Part shown: piece after piece, positions 1 to 11,788 of the stretch
Numbering within the stretch: position 1 is the stretch's first letter
Layout of the letters: each line of letters begins with the position of its first letter
Origin: Ligula intestinalis
Lineage: Eukaryota; Platyhelminthes; Cestoda; Diphyllobothriidea; Diphyllobothriidae
Direction of reading: 5' to 3'
NCBI GenBank assembly: GCA_036362985.1
Contig: JAYGXS010000004.1
Location: 14,931,583 to 14,995,582 of the forward strand
Length of the DNA: 64,000 bases
Program-made: the position numbers and the translations under genes
Notes under the pieces: generated by a model
What the model was told of the DNA's origin: nothing
Seen by the model: the letters and a program-made list of their open reading frames with translations, nothing else
The model's database searches: none

Positions 1-90
1 TTTGTTTTTTAGAACAACTCGTAGCCAGCAGCTCTCCTTCACCGCTCTGAATTGTGGATAGTCCAACGGGAGAAATGCAAGTGGCTGCTT
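1..90 (-). mobile_element. Inverted fragment of a LINE endonuclease domain
   Basis: Bases 1-90 are the reverse complement of 3905-3994, which lies inside the endonuclease domain of the large LINE on the other strand. I count one mismatch (position 83) in 90 bases. Similarity ends abruptly after base 90, where a different LINE family begins. The copy runs off the left edge of the window, so its full length is unknown. It may be a second insertion of the same family in opposite orientation, or a 5' inversion or template-switch product. The near identity suggests recent divergence or gene conversion. Confidence 0.85.
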
Positions 91-99
91 AATACTTCG

Positions 100-1380
100 G
101 CTGCTTACACGTCGAACCCCACCGTTCCTCATTTTCTTTTGTCTAGTCTAAAGAATTTGCAAAGACGGTTGAAAGACCAGTTTACTGTTTCATTATCTGT
201 GCACCTTAGAATCGTGAATATTTTCGAATTAGCGTCTAAGATTCGTCTTGCACGTGACAAACAGAGGGAATCTTGCGCACTAAGCAAGTTAAACGCTGCA
301 AAATTTATTGCCCAACTGTTCCGTCGTCGGTCCTCCGCTAAACGAGGTCACGAATCCCCCCTTTACTGAATGAAAATAAAACGATTTTGCAAGGTGAGTC
401 TGAGAAGGTTGAACTGTTCAACGCATTTTTTGCAAGGCACCTTACGACGGAATCTGAACCGGTCCCGTCGCTTCAGTCATGCTCAGTCAATACTATCAGT
501 CCCATAGATTTCTCCATAGAAGTAATTCGTAAGCATATTATCCGTCTAAAAAACTCGCAAATCTCGGGAACTGACGGCCTTCAAAATTCGCATATCAAGA
601 AAGTATTCAGCTTCCTTCGATTGCTAAGTCATCTATTCTTAGTTTATTTTCGAACTGGTTTCTTTCCTGACTCATATAATATAACTATTATTCTTCCAGT
701 CTTCAAGTCATTATCTCGTTCGGACGTTAATAACTACCGAGGTGTTCATAAAACCCCGGCCCTAGCCAAACTTCTTGGAAAGAACATTTTCAATCAAATT
801 CTCGATTTTTTTGGAGAAAATAAATTATTAAACGCCTCACAGCATGGATTTATACCTGGAAGATCATGCGAAATCTGCCAATCGGCATTCCTTAATCTGG
901 TTACTTCACTTCGCAATGAATAGCAATTAGTCATCATGATTTACTTTCACTTTAGTAAAGCTTTTGACAAGGTGCCGCATATGTGCCTTTTAGTAAAGCC
1001 CTAGGCATCAGACCCCCTCCTCGATTTCATTGCCTCCTACCTGTCTAACCGCAGCCAGAAGGTCTTAGTGGCAATAGCTACTCGATGCCTCAGCCACTCA
1101 CGAGTGGCGTTTTCCAAGGCATGGTTTTGGTCCCCTCCTTTTCATTCTTTACATAAATTAAATTTCAACAGTGCTAAATAATTCGCAAACTTTCATTTAT
1201 GCTGATGACCTCAAGTGTATTTACTAATTTTCTTAGGACACGGCCAGTATTTGTATTGATAAAGTGAACGCAGACTTGCGTACCCTCTCAAGTTGGAGCG
1301 CTACATGGCAGATGGAGTTTTTTCTATTCAAATGTCGTTTCCTGTGTTTGGGTCCCGCAAGGCTTCCTGTACCCATTTTC
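100..1380 (+). pseudogene. Decayed LINE reverse transcriptase (family 1)
   Basis: This is a broken non-LTR retrotransposon ORF2. The longest open piece (about 387-923) contains the reverse transcriptase fingers: SGTDGLQ, a NNYRGV-like motif 2 and NASQHGFIPGRSC. After a stop the palm continues in shifted frames: HFSKAFDKVPH at about 948-980, where the first catalytic Asp is replaced by His, then FYADDLK at about 1197-1217 with both Asp intact, then a thumb-like stretch (LSSWSATWQMEF) at about 1290. An upstream open piece (52-369) gives the linker that precedes the RT. No endonuclease of this family remains in the window. The protein differs clearly from that of the LINE at 1950-6510, so this is another family. 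It is not functional. Confidence 0.8.
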
Positions 1381-1949
1381 TTCCAAAATAGTCCACTGTT
1401 GCGCAAAGTTTGAATTTTTTTGTGAATTTCAAATCTCTCGAGCTTGCGTGTTTTTAGTCTCTATCTCAGTATAGAAGACAGACTTCTTGGAAGTTATTCA
1501 AGATTTGACTATATATTTCCAAAGTTTGGAATGTTCTACGTGGAAATCTCAATCCGGTCGGTCTGAAAAATTTCTCCGCTGTGAATTATTTCCAAAGTTG
1601 GGAAATTGCTTCTTGGACGTGTCGATTTTGTGAAAAACTCCTCTGCGCCACAAAAATCTGCACATCTCCGAATTTTACGCCGAGGCTGAGTTGTTATGTC
1701 ACTGTGTTGTTATATACCCTTATCCTAATATTGTCATAATATTTAGGATAAAAGTGACTCTCACGTTATTCCTAAGGCAATTTTATAACCGAACATATTT
1801 CATTGTATTTGTCAGGAACTCAATATTTTACTCTGACTTGCTGTAACCTGCTTGTCTCAGTAAAATTTGCACTACCTGGCCAATCGATCATCTCTCCACC
1901 TCACTCTTATGGGCTCTTGGGTTTGGCTTCCGACTTAATTGACAGTATC
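1381..1949. other. Unassigned stretch with one short hairpin
   Basis: No coding potential is recognised. It may hold the 3' end of the LINE to its left. The only structure seen is an AT-rich hairpin at about 1720-1753, with arms TTATCCTAATATT and AATATTTAGGATAA. Confidence 0.5.
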
Positions 1950-1975
1950 AGACGCAGGTCATAGCCCAAAAAATC

Positions 1976-3700
1976 TTGCAATGCATGGAGAGTTTAGATG
2001 CTACAAGTCCGTTAGCACAAAACGTTTCGCCCCCGCCGGATCTCAAACTCGGATCGCCAAATCTGGTTATTAGCGGTGTTAGCACCTCAGGCAGCCCAGC
2101 AACTTTGACACGGGCCCTTGACAACCATATCAAGATACGACCAGACTGCAACTGCCGATATGGTCACTAAGATAATGTTATTAATTCTCCATCTCCCGCC
2201 AAATGGCCAAGATGTCTACTACGCTTACCGAAATTAGACTTTGAGGATTTCGTCCTCCGCCAGGAGTTTTCAGAGATGAAGCAGGAACTTTACCACGAGG
2301 TAAATAAACTGAAACAACGGATAGCCTATCTAAAAACGCATATTTCTTATACAGCGGTTAAAAAAGCCCTTGTTGGCCAAAAATCGGGGGTAAATAAAAG
2401 AACATATGCTCAGATAGCCTCGGCCGGTAAACTTGAAACTCGCATATCATCTGCCGAACCAAGTAAACCAGCAGACGTCTCACTCAATCGCAAAGAAACT
2501 AAAATGAATCCGCAGTCCACGCCATCGTTACTCGGCTCAGGCAGCATTAGCAAACACCTAGATTTGCGTTCTAGCGTCACATCGTTGCTCGATGCTGCAC
2601 TAGAAAGTGATGATACAGAGGTCGATAAGATCATTAAGCCAAAAAGGCATAGGGCTAGAAAGGCTAGAAAGTCTAAACGGGCCAGAGGTTTGCAGTCAGC
2701 TAACCCAAAAACCGGCACATCAGGACCAATCGAATCTAAAGTACCGGATACAGATGCCCGCTTGGTTGTAACTCGTGAGCTCGCAACAGATGCACCAGTG
2801 AGTCACAAGCAGAATATAGTTGTGAAATGGGCATCAGATATGGCGTCAACAATCACACAAGAACGAATTGACGCTGATGTGGACTTGGATTTGGACATGT
2901 CTGACGACACATCTGAAACCTGCAAATCAGATCATGTGTCAAGCCCACGGGCTGAAACCATCGTCAATCGGCTTAAGCGACGCTAGCAATTATCGGGATT
3001 TGCATCCTAGCACCACATCGTTGCTCGACTCTGCACAAAAAAGCGATGACCAAGAGGTTGACAAGATCATAACTCAAAAGAGGCATAAGCCTAAGAAGGC
3101 AAAACGGTCCCCGGGTTTGCACTTAACCAACCCAATAGCCAGTGCATCAGAACCTAGTGTATCGAATGCAAGTGCTCCCTCGGCCGAAACACGTGAGCTC
3201 GCAACATATGCCCCATTGAGTCGCAAGCAGAAAAAAGGGCCCCAGAGTTAGAGTCGTCAATTGCAAAAGAATGAATTGACCATGACGTGGGTTTTATGAG
3301 AGTTATCGCCAAACCATTGCTATAACCAGGCGAGTTACCCGCATTCTTAAGGCATTTCGAATAGGGAAGGCTCCAACAGCTCCAGAATCAATTTCTCGGC
3401 CATGACCTCTAAAAGTTATTGTAGAAACTAAAACACTGGTGAAACTCTTGCTAGAGCACAAACCATCCTTACGGAGTCTGCATTCACAAGTTTTTTTCAG
3501 CCAGATTACGAGTTGAAAGAGCGGAGAAAGATGAGACAGCTAGTAATAGAGCTGGAGAATTGGAGAACCAATGGCGAGACAAATCTCAAAATAAAAGAGG
3601 GACAAATAGTTCAAGTCAACAGGACATCTCTCTGGTTGAAGCCGGTAACAGTGACGACCTAGCTGTCCCGCCACCGAAACCTAAGACATGCCCTCTTATT
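1976..3700 (+). pseudogene. LINE ORF1 (broken)
   Basis: ORF1 products of such LINEs bind the element RNA. The reading frame opens at 1976, has one in-frame stop (2168-2170) and continues in the same frame to 2986, with a charged, probably helical stretch (EVNKLKQRIAYL) and a Lys/Arg-rich tract (KPKRHRARKARKSKRARG). A second copy of that region follows in another frame (2984-3251). The C-terminal part appears at about 3350-3690 in shifted frames as RPLKVIVETK, then FFQPDYELKERRKMRQL and NGETNLKIKEGQIV, which resembles the conserved C-terminal block of CR1/RTE-like ORF1 proteins. The gene is disrupted by the duplication, stops and frameshifts. Confidence 0.65.
2549..3233 (+). repeat. Diverged tandem duplication inside LINE ORF1
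   Basis: The segment 2549-2815 recurs as 2984-3233. At the protein level both copies contain TSLLD, then SDD.EVDKII, a KRH-plus-basic tract, GL...NP, and TRELAT.AP.S.KQ. The second copy is in a different frame and has lost the acidic tail of the first. The duplication roughly doubles the basic, presumably nucleic-acid-binding, linker of ORF1. The two copies are clearly diverged, so the duplication is not recent. Confidence 0.75.
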
Positions 3701-3703
3701 TAG

Positions 3704-4340
3704 GTCGTTTTAAATGCCAGATCACTGATTAATAAAATGCCTCTGCTCCAGGCTCTGGTTTTCGTCAACCGCCCAGACATCGTTATGGTAACTGAGACAT
3801 GGGCATCGGCCTGTGTAGCTGACTCAGAACTCTCTGTTCTAGGCTTTGCATGCGTTTGGAGCGATCATAACAAAGGCCAGGGCGGAGTAAGCTGCATCTT
3901 TATAAAGCAGCTACTTGCATTTCTCCCGTTGGACTATCCACAATTCAGAGCGGTGAAGGAGAGCTGCTGGCTACGAGTTGTTCTAAAAAACAAATACTCC
4001 TTACTTGTTGGCTGTGTTTATCGCCCACCTTTTGCAATGCAGACTACGATCTTTGTCTCTCGTAGGCGTTTCATGCCACGGCTGACTTGAATCTTAAGTA
4101 TTGCTTGATTGCAGGCGATTTTAAACTTCCTGAAGTGCAATGGTTTCCACCATCTGGTCCTTCAAAGTTCGAGAACTTACTTGAGGCAGAAGATATCGGC
4201 ATGTGGGATCAGATAGTCGATTTTCCCACTGGAGGAGCAAACATACTCAACCTAATTTTTTGTAGGGGATGCGAACCACTTTCAGTGTCATCCTTAGATG
4301 CACTTGGGAGTTCAGACCATCTTACAGTTGTATGTGAACT
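3704..4340 (+). pseudogene. LINE ORF2, APE-type endonuclease domain (frameshifted)
   Basis: The domain nicks target DNA to prime reverse transcription. Its first half (3704-about 4060) shows VVLNARSLINKM, the PDIVMVTETW motif with the metal-binding Glu, a GGVSCIF strand and VGCVYRPP. A frameshift near 4060-4087 separates it from the second half, which carries AGDFKLPEVQW and GSSDHLTV. In APE nucleases the first of these motifs is normally GDFN; here the Asn is Lys, which should harm catalysis. The SDH Asp-His pair is present. A stop (3701-3703) lies just upstream in frame. Bases 3905-3994 are duplicated in inverted orientation at 1-90. Confidence 0.85.
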
Positions 4341-6500
4341 AAAACTAGAGGCGGATAAAACATTTGCCCAAAAGTATGGTCTTTATATTGACTTACGATC
4401 AGCAAACACGGCTGACCTACTGGCACATCTAAACGCTCTCGACTGGTCTGAATTTTTCCAATGTTTGGATGTAAATGTTTGTACCGATGCACTGTACAAA
4501 GTGCTGGATCCACTCATCCTCCACCTTTTCCCCCGTAAGAAAGTAATAAATATCAAGGATGAAGTGTACCTTCCTCTGTCTTTCCGTCGTAGGCTGCGTA
4601 AACTCACTCTTCGTTTGCATCGGCAGAACGACACTTCCGTTCTGCCCTTGATCACACTGATCTTTGAGCAGGCTAAGAAGCTCTCCGAAGAAAAGCAGAT
4701 AGCCGATGAGGCTCATTTCGCTGAAAATCCTTCCCTTAATATTGTGAAACTCTTTTCGCGTACAGTAAAAGTGCAGAGGAAAACGCAACACCCCACAGCT
4801 GATGCTAAGTTGACCGCAGATAGCTTCAATGCGTGCCTATCTAAAACGTTTAGTGAAAGCTCGTTCGCTGCACCTCCGGTTATCCAGGCTTGGACGGGTG
4901 CCATACTCGAAACCATAAGTTTTACCGTCTGGGATGTGACTGTAGCCATTCGTCATTATCGTCAATCCTATAGTCCAGGACCAGATGGCGTCCCAGTTAG
5001 CCTTCTAAAACCTGAAGCGAATGATATCTTTCCGTCTCTTCTTTGTTATGTATTTAATCTTGCTCTTGAGAGCGAAACCTTTCCTTCGTCGTGGAAAGAA
5101 TTGCACATAATGCCTATTCGCAAGCATGTCCGATCGACGTCATTCGACAACTTTAGGCCAATAAATACACTTCCCGCAGCCTCGAAGATCTTGGAAACCT
5201 TAATCAGAGAAAAAATGATGCGTCACTTGACAGAGAACAACCAGCTCAATACAGCGCAACATGGCTTTCTCGAGAAACGATCTTGTAACACCTGTCAACT
5301 ATCTTTCTTTGATTATGTGCTGCAATCTAGAGACAGCGGTCTTGCCACTCAGAGCGTCTATTTTGATTTTACTAAGGCCTTTGATCGGGTCGATCATAAC
5401 CTCCTCCTTCTGAAACTAGCCTCCTTCGGCATAGGCAGCAAGCCTCTGAACTTCATATGTTCCTATTTGGATGCTCGCACACAACGAGTAAGAATTTCCA
5501 ATGTTATCTCCAACCCCACGCATGTGAGGAGTGGAGATATACAGGGTAGTGTACTGGGTCCGCTCCTATTTTGCATGTTTGTCAACGACTTTTCAGACTA
5601 ATTTGAGCATGGCAGACCCTTCATGTACGCTGATGATTTAAAAGTCGCTTATCGATATAAACCGGCAGATCGCAACATCGTCCTCGAGCTGATAAAAAAG
5701 GATCTTCAGGCCTTCACCTAGTGGTGTTGCACATGGTGCCTCACCCTTTCATGGCACAAATGTTCCGTTATGCTTTTTGGCGACGATCATCAACCGGAAT
5801 TAAGCATTGACGGCCACGAACTAAATGTCCCAGGAGTTATCAAGGATTTGGGCATATCCTACTCTAAAAGTCTCAATTTTTCAGAGCACTGTTCCCTGAT
5901 AGTCTCGAAAGCACGCCGTACCACTGGATTTATCCTTAGAAATTTTAAGACTGTCAAGGTTAGAACTAGCATTTATAATATGTACGCGAGACCTAGTCTT
6001 GAATACTGCTCGCCTCTATTCAGTCTTCTGCGCACTAGTGAACGGAAGAAAATAGAATCGGTGCAGCACTTCTTCACTAGAAGAGTTTTCACTACAGAAC
6101 ACCGTAACTTAACCTACCAACAAAGGTGCGAACTTATAAAGCTGGATCCCCTATGGCTTCGTCGATTGCAGAAGGGTCTTTTTTACTGTTTAAACTTTTG
6201 AATGGTCAAACATTTAATCCTCTTAATACAATAAGGCAGCTTGAGCACTCTCGACGTGCCAGTCATCGAGACGTATTTTTATTTCTTCCTATGGCACGTA
6301 CAGTTAAGTACCGGCAATTCTTTTCAGTAAATGCCATATCAATCTGGAATAAGCTGCCCAAAAGTATTAAAACCCAGCAAAACTACCCTATGTTTAAGAG
6401 AGCTATAACTAGTTTTCTAAATTCAGGACAACTTTCACGAATTTTGGGTGCTGACTTGGTGGAATCTCTCTTTCACTCTGATGGCGTTCGTGGACTTTGA
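4341..6500 (+). pseudogene. LINE ORF2, reverse transcriptase and C-terminus (stops and frameshift)
   Basis: The frame is open from 4087 to 5598 and continues to about 6200 with two stops, TAA at 5599-5601 and TAG at 5719-5721. RT motifs occur in order: YSPGPDGVPVSLLK, FDNFRPINTLPAASKI, NTAQHGFLEKRSC, motif A FDFTKAFDRVDH, motif B GDIQGSVLGPLLF (a Pro before Gln is more usual than Ile), and motif C MYADD at 5623-5637. A frameshift near 6130-6200 moves the reading to the frame ending at 6500, which holds the RRASHRDVFLFLP and FSVNAISIWNKLP segments of the C-terminal end. All catalytic Asp residues of the RT are present but the protein cannot be made whole from this copy. Confidence 0.9.
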
Positions 6501-6935
6501 ACCCCGCCAGGCTTCATGCTGAAGATAATGCTGCTGAAGCAAAATCCCACAGTCTGCTTACCCTTCAGCCGATAGGGCGCAACTTTTGCTGACAACCATT
6601 GAAGGAAGACTGTGTTCTTGTGCCAACCCTCTCCGTCTGGAACTAATGTTTTTAAACGATATGAAACAGTTCTCCTGCTGATGAGCCAACTCAGCTTACA
6701 ACTGTACACTTAATCCGTTTGTATCATACTTTTGAAGGCAGGTTTTTTTCAATTTAAAGAAACTCCATATCTCGCCATGTATTGACAAAACAAAAAACCT
6801 GAAACAAAACCAATGCTGGCTGCAACATAAGGAGTTTGTTTTAGGTTTTTTCCGGTCTTCGAGGTGTTGGAAGGCGCCCAAGATGTGAATTACCAACTCT
6901 TTACAATTGCCTGTAAACTGGCATAATAAACATTT

Positions 6936-6992
6936 TATTATAATAGTAATAATAATAATTATTATTATCATTATTATTTTTATTATCATCAT
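6936..6992. repeat. (ATT)n/(AAT)n microsatellite
   Basis: An interrupted run of ATT/AAT triplets. On the - strand it follows the endonuclease part of the third LINE and produces an Asp/Asn/Tyr-rich tail in the translation. It may have grown from an A-rich site or mark the truncated end of that element. Confidence 0.9.
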
Positions 6993-6994
6993 AA

Positions 6995-7839
6995 GGCTTA
7001 ACACTTTTGATCGGCACAAATTTCAAAATTCTATTTGAAATTGCCATCATTAAGTTGCACAGAATTGTTACATTGTTCGTGGAGGAAAGCTTCTGCCATT
7101 CTAGTGAGCCCATAAAGTTGGAAATTAAATTAATATTAGCTAGGTAAAACGCACAAAAGGTACGAATGGTGCTAGCCTTTTTCGCAAAAACAAGCGGAAG
7201 ACAACAATGGATTAAAGTATGGTCACTTGGGAAGAGGTTCTGATTGTAGTCAACGAAAAGGGGGGAAATGTCATTCGTAAAAATTAAATCTAAAATATGC
7301 TGATCCCTTGTTGGGGAACAGACCAACTGAGACCAGATTGAAAAATTGATGGTATTTAGGACGGGCTAAAATCTGGATGGACAATAGTTCAATGACCAAT
7401 CCATTTCGGGAAGGTTGAAATCCCCAGCGATAACTTTAGCGTCAAAGGCGGACTCCGAAATCAGCCTAAATATTTCGCAAAGCTTTTCATCATCTTCCGA
7501 TAGAGAGTTAGGGAGACAATAAATACATCCGATAATGGCCTTTTAACGGGGAGACAGGAAAATTGATGCAAAGCAGTAATTGCCCGAGAATAACTCAGCA
7601 TCTATGTCAAACGGGAAATGCTTAAAATTAGCTTTAATATAGAGAAGACAACCGCCACCACGCTTACTAGGGCGATCTTGACGGTAGAAATTATACTCGT
7701 CTTTTATGAGTAAAGCATCGGAAATAAGTGGATGGGTCCACGACTCTGTAATGCAGATACAATCTGGCTTCAGCTCGAAAGCAATAGCTTTAAGTTGAGC
7801 CATTTTATATAAAACAGATCTAGTGTAGCTTGAGTAATC
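6995..7839 (-). pseudogene. LINE endonuclease domain (family 3, broken)
   Basis: Read on the - strand from about 7839, the frame begins YTRSVLYKMAQLKAI and continues KPDCICITESW with the catalytic Glu, RGGGCLLYI, then a stop and IIGCIYCLPNS. It goes on with VIAGDFNLPEMDWSLN at about 7386-7436, which carries the intact GDFN motif, and ends with HILDLIFTND and PSDHTLI, the SDH catalytic pair. It then runs into the linker and stops at the ATT repeat. No reverse transcriptase of this family follows, so the copy is truncated there. It is more divergent from the family at 1950-6510 than a second copy of it would be. Confidence 0.8.
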
Positions 7840-9254
7840 AAACTAGGGTTATCTTTATTTAGTAAAAGAAATTTGGAGGTGGGTAATTTGGTTGGAAGTT
7901 TGGAGAACAGCCATCAACTGGAGCAGTAAAATATACATAAGAAAGCTGAGGGGGATAGCTTAAGGCTCAGGGTAGATAGCTGTGTGAGGTCGATGGGCTA
8001 AACGGATTAGTGCCGTGGTGAGCTTGCTGATAGTTACTGGGAAATCGGGAAAACCAAGATGGGAAATAGAGGCTGGTGGGCGAGGTAAGGTAACTATGAG
8101 GATTAAGCGGTGGAAATCCTGGCCTGCTAAGTAGGGTACCCTATATGTTTGTTATCTTACTGTTGTATAAGCTTAATTTGTGTTTGGGAAGGGTGCATGC
8201 TCGCGGTTGATTTCCGGATCCCACCCTTTCGCCGACCTGAATTGTGTGATTTAATAGAAGGTTTGGTAGGACTCTAATTGAGTATCGTAGCTGCCGGTCT
8301 ACCTGACGTAGAGGGCTTTTCGGAATTTCTAGGAGGGCTACCAGAATTACTAGCTATGGCAACTGGGGAAGCATCTAAGTTCGAAGCAGACGGGATGTCT
8401 GGTGACTTGAGGGGGATGAGACAGTTGCTGTACTGGGGAGCAGTAATCTAGGCCCGGCAGGAATAATAATACATGGCTCGATAGTCTTCCTAGGGCTACG
8501 ACCAGGAACTTGAGCCGGTTGTGGTATATAAACAAGTTTATAAGAAGAACTTGACGCTATTCTTCGCTCCATTGGAGTGAGATCATGAGAGACGAAATAC
8601 TCTGTAGTTCTCAGATATTTGGAAACAAACTCTTGCTGTTTAAAATGGCGTCTATTTCAATATGTGAAAATAACTTGAATAATATGGGTGGTTTTTTCTA
8701 CTGCAAGATGACAGTCTAATAGCCTTTGCTATTTTATAGTTAAATCCACAGGAGTAGAGGAAATGCATTACGACGTCTATTGGCCGAATTGAGTTCGGAA
8801 CGTCGTTCAAAATAAAATTGTACGTCCTTTTTTGTCAATCCTGTGACTAACTTGCGACAAAATAAACGAGAGTACCTAAACCTTTGCATTCCTGAGAGAA
8901 AACTGCAGAGATATTTCCATCAGAGAGGGTCCCAAGGATTGAGAGAACTGACTCAAATTTCAAAATAAACTCGTTGCAATTTTTCATTGCAGACAAATCT
9001 ATTTGCTCGGCAATCAGATCAGGCTGAATACTGATATCAGTAAGGATGTTTGGCTTTCGCAGACACCGCTTGGGTCTACAAGTCTGAGGCTTCCTACTGA
9101 ATGAAAGTGAAGCCTTCATACTTTTCGAAGCAACAAGTAGATTTATCACGAAAACAGTCGGGAATTCAGAATAAACTAACTGTTTAAGCTTATATAAGTT
9201 GCTGAAAGCAAGACAGATGGTTAACAGAATGGTAGGTAAGCAAGCAGAGACCAA
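7840..9254 (-). pseudogene. Possible ORF1 remnant of the third LINE
   Basis: This lies directly upstream (on the - strand) of the third LINE endonuclease, where ORF1 is expected. The - strand frames at about 8280-8572 are rich in Pro, Ser and basic residues (for example SPPRNSEKPSTSGRP), and about 8000-8110 reads as a Pro-rich piece. An open frame at 8847-9254 starts with a hydrophobic stretch (LLTICLAFSNLYKL) and has no recognised domain. The position and composition fit an ORF1 or 5' region, but no diagnostic motif was found. Confidence 0.35.
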
Positions 9255-11780
9255 ACCAACAAAACGAATGGAAGCAGACTTCTCAAGCGTAAGTCCTGGT
9301 ACTTACGGATAATTTATATAAGAAAACGAAAGATTAATAGTCGTATCTTCTCTTAGATTAATCGATTTATATAATACTGATGACTTAGCTGAAATTTCGA
9401 AACCAGCGCTCGACCTTGACCTAAGTCTGCAATGACGAGGCCCTTCGGGCCTTGTTTAGAAAATTAATTGATTTATTTATGTGTCAAATCCTAAGCAGGT
9501 GAACACTGGGAACCTTAGCAACGTAGACGTCATATCTTGATGACGGCTAGGCTGGATGACGACATACCTGTTAGTGCGCTGAGAATCGATGTGGCAGAAA
9601 TCGCAATGCAAATTAAGGTGTTAGATAGGGACCAAACAATGCGCAGTTAAAAACCAGAAACAGGAAAACAAATACGGCGGCGTATCTGCGACGGTTCCCG
9701 GGTTCCGTGTCCTTTTGACGATAATTTTTGTATGCAGTGATTGCATACATAAAAAGAAACCAAAAATAACATACATGCATCATTTCCAGTCACCTAAACG
9801 TGAAAATGAACTTGCAAGTGGTCGATTCTTTTTCCATATAGGCGTCCTAGGCAAGCGATAGTCGTGCAACCATTGACAGCCTTGAATGAAATGGAGTAGA
9901 AGATAGTAAGGCACGTCATAGACACTCAGGAAGCTTGCTGACAATAATTTTCCTGAGCTAAATGTCAGACTAATTACGAGAGTCTCAAAGTCCGGCGTGA
10001 CACCAGAACAAATAATGAGCAATAATAATTGGCGTTTACTATTTTCGTCCTAAGAATCATCAATTGAGTAAAGGATGGGTTTGAATTGCTGGCCAAAACC
10101 GTCTTTCATTGGCAACGTCATTATCAGCTGTGCTTAGAACCCGCATTCACCCTAAATTGATTAAAAAGGTTGAAAAATACACAAATTTAATTGAAACCGA
10201 TTCCATTTATAGTGACTGTCGACATGGTATTGTCGTTTCTACCATTTTGTATGTTAAGTTTATTATCATTTGTATTATAACTCATCAGCGTCTACTAATT
10301 GCCAGTTCACTGACTATTTTATCGACACCATATTCTTCAAGATAACAGCCATGATCAGAGTTGTTAGTTTGGACTTCAGATGCGCGTGAGTACTAGTGTC
10401 TATGTATCAGACCTTGGTACAGGGATAAATTCCGACTCTACTGGGCTGACTGAAGGCAACCTTCACATGAATCGATGAGGTCGGTGTCAGGCTGTGTCTT
10501 TGGTTATCGGTTTCTTGCAACCATGATCAGCTTCGCTGAAATCCCGACAATTCAGCAATCTTTATTAGGTTTGCAGATTATCTTAAATTTCCTAACGATT
10601 TATACATAAGTCATTCGAGTTGTGTGAACTGTCTCAGTGATGGGGTCATATACTCTTTGTTTTTTGACCCCCGATATGTGTCGCATTATAATTATGATGC
10701 AAAGAACGCGACCTGTACAGGTCTGCAAACATTTAAATGGTGTGCGCTTCAGTGTCTTGAAAGTTGCTTTGGTTGCGGAATAATGTGAGTACCATTAACG
10801 ACCTCTATGTAGCACTTTTATATTCCCAAAGTGCGTCAGTTCCTTCGTCTCGACTCAGGGTTAGGCTCTGCACTTTTTCTTACAAACATAGAGTGACTGC
10901 ATTCACCTTTATACGGCTGACGCCTCTAGCTGAGCAAGAAGCAGGAAGTGTATCATTTTTCGTAGATTAAACAGTTTTTCTTGTCACAGTCTTTTCCTTA
11001 TGGGAACCGGGGACATGCGTGATAAATTAGCTTACTAAATGACTTGGTATTCGATCGAGTGACTTAATGTAGTCGATTCGGCCGTCTCAGGTAGCACCAA
11101 CTCCAAAATTTCAATGCGCAACGACAATTGCTGTGTCTATGCTATCAGGCAATCATAATTACTTTCCATTGCCATACCATTTACACGAATATCCTGTCAG
11201 AAGCCGACAATATGATACACTTTGCCGTGCGATTTGACGCTTCGCTAGAGTATTTTTTGTAGGCCACCGACTATGGCCAATTAGACTATATAGAGGGCAG
11301 TGGTTCTATTTTAAGTAGTCTTCCCAGCATGTACATCGATAAATTTATCAGACTGCTTTAGATTCACAATTAGTCACAGGCCCTAGGTTTGTGGTCACTG
11401 CAGAACTTCCGAACTGCCGCGCATATTGTCGTTATCTGCAGAATACCACGCAGTGATGCCCATGAGCCATTTCTTGCTTCCTTCTCTCCTGTGGGAACCA
11501 CATTAGTCCTGTTGATGTTTTTATGCGGAGGCGTACTAGCCCTCTTGCTGTCCCTTCAAATGGAAATCTTAACAGACAAAACGCCTGCCAATACAGGAAG
11601 AGCAAAGCATATGAATAGCATGAATATAAAGTTGTCATCGTCATTTTTAGCTCGAATTGTAATGGCACGCGCTTGGAAACCGCACCGAAGGGGTCGACGA
11701 CGAGAGCCTATTTCCGAGTATACCTTTATTACTATGTAAGTTAGGCAGTTTTTTCCACCCAAAAAGCTAATTATCATTAG
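9255..11780. other. No gene recognised upstream of the macrodomain gene
   Basis: Only short unrelated frames. A frame at 11389-11739 (+) has one hydrophobic, membrane-like stretch and ends at a consensus-like splice donor (GTAAGT at 11736). It could be a 5' exon but does not join in frame to any exon I can support. Promoter and 5' UTR of the macrodomain gene probably lie in the right part of this stretch. Confidence 0.4.
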
Positions 11781-11788
11781 GTAGTGGA

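Larger units (their letters stand above)
1950..6510 (+). mobile_element. Nearly full-length, broken non-LTR retrotransposon (LINE)
   Basis: The element has the order expected of a Jockey/CR1-type LINE: ORF1 (1976-about 3700), then ORF2 with an APE-type endonuclease (3704-about 4340) and a reverse transcriptase (about 4341-6500). ORF2 ends with the FSVNAISIWNKLP-type segment usual at the C-terminus of this group. Several stops and frameshifts interrupt it, so it is not autonomous. No RNase H domain is seen. I could not find a clear target-site duplication or 3' tail, so the ends are approximate. The clade assignment rests on domain order only. Confidence 0.85.

Noticed and set aside
6696..7019. 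Ile-rich - strand frame
   Set aside because: It is produced by the (ATT)n microsatellite.
11389..11739. 116-codon frame with a membrane-like stretch as a gene
   Set aside because: It has no recognised domain and does not join in frame with the macrodomain exons; kept only as a possible 5' exon.
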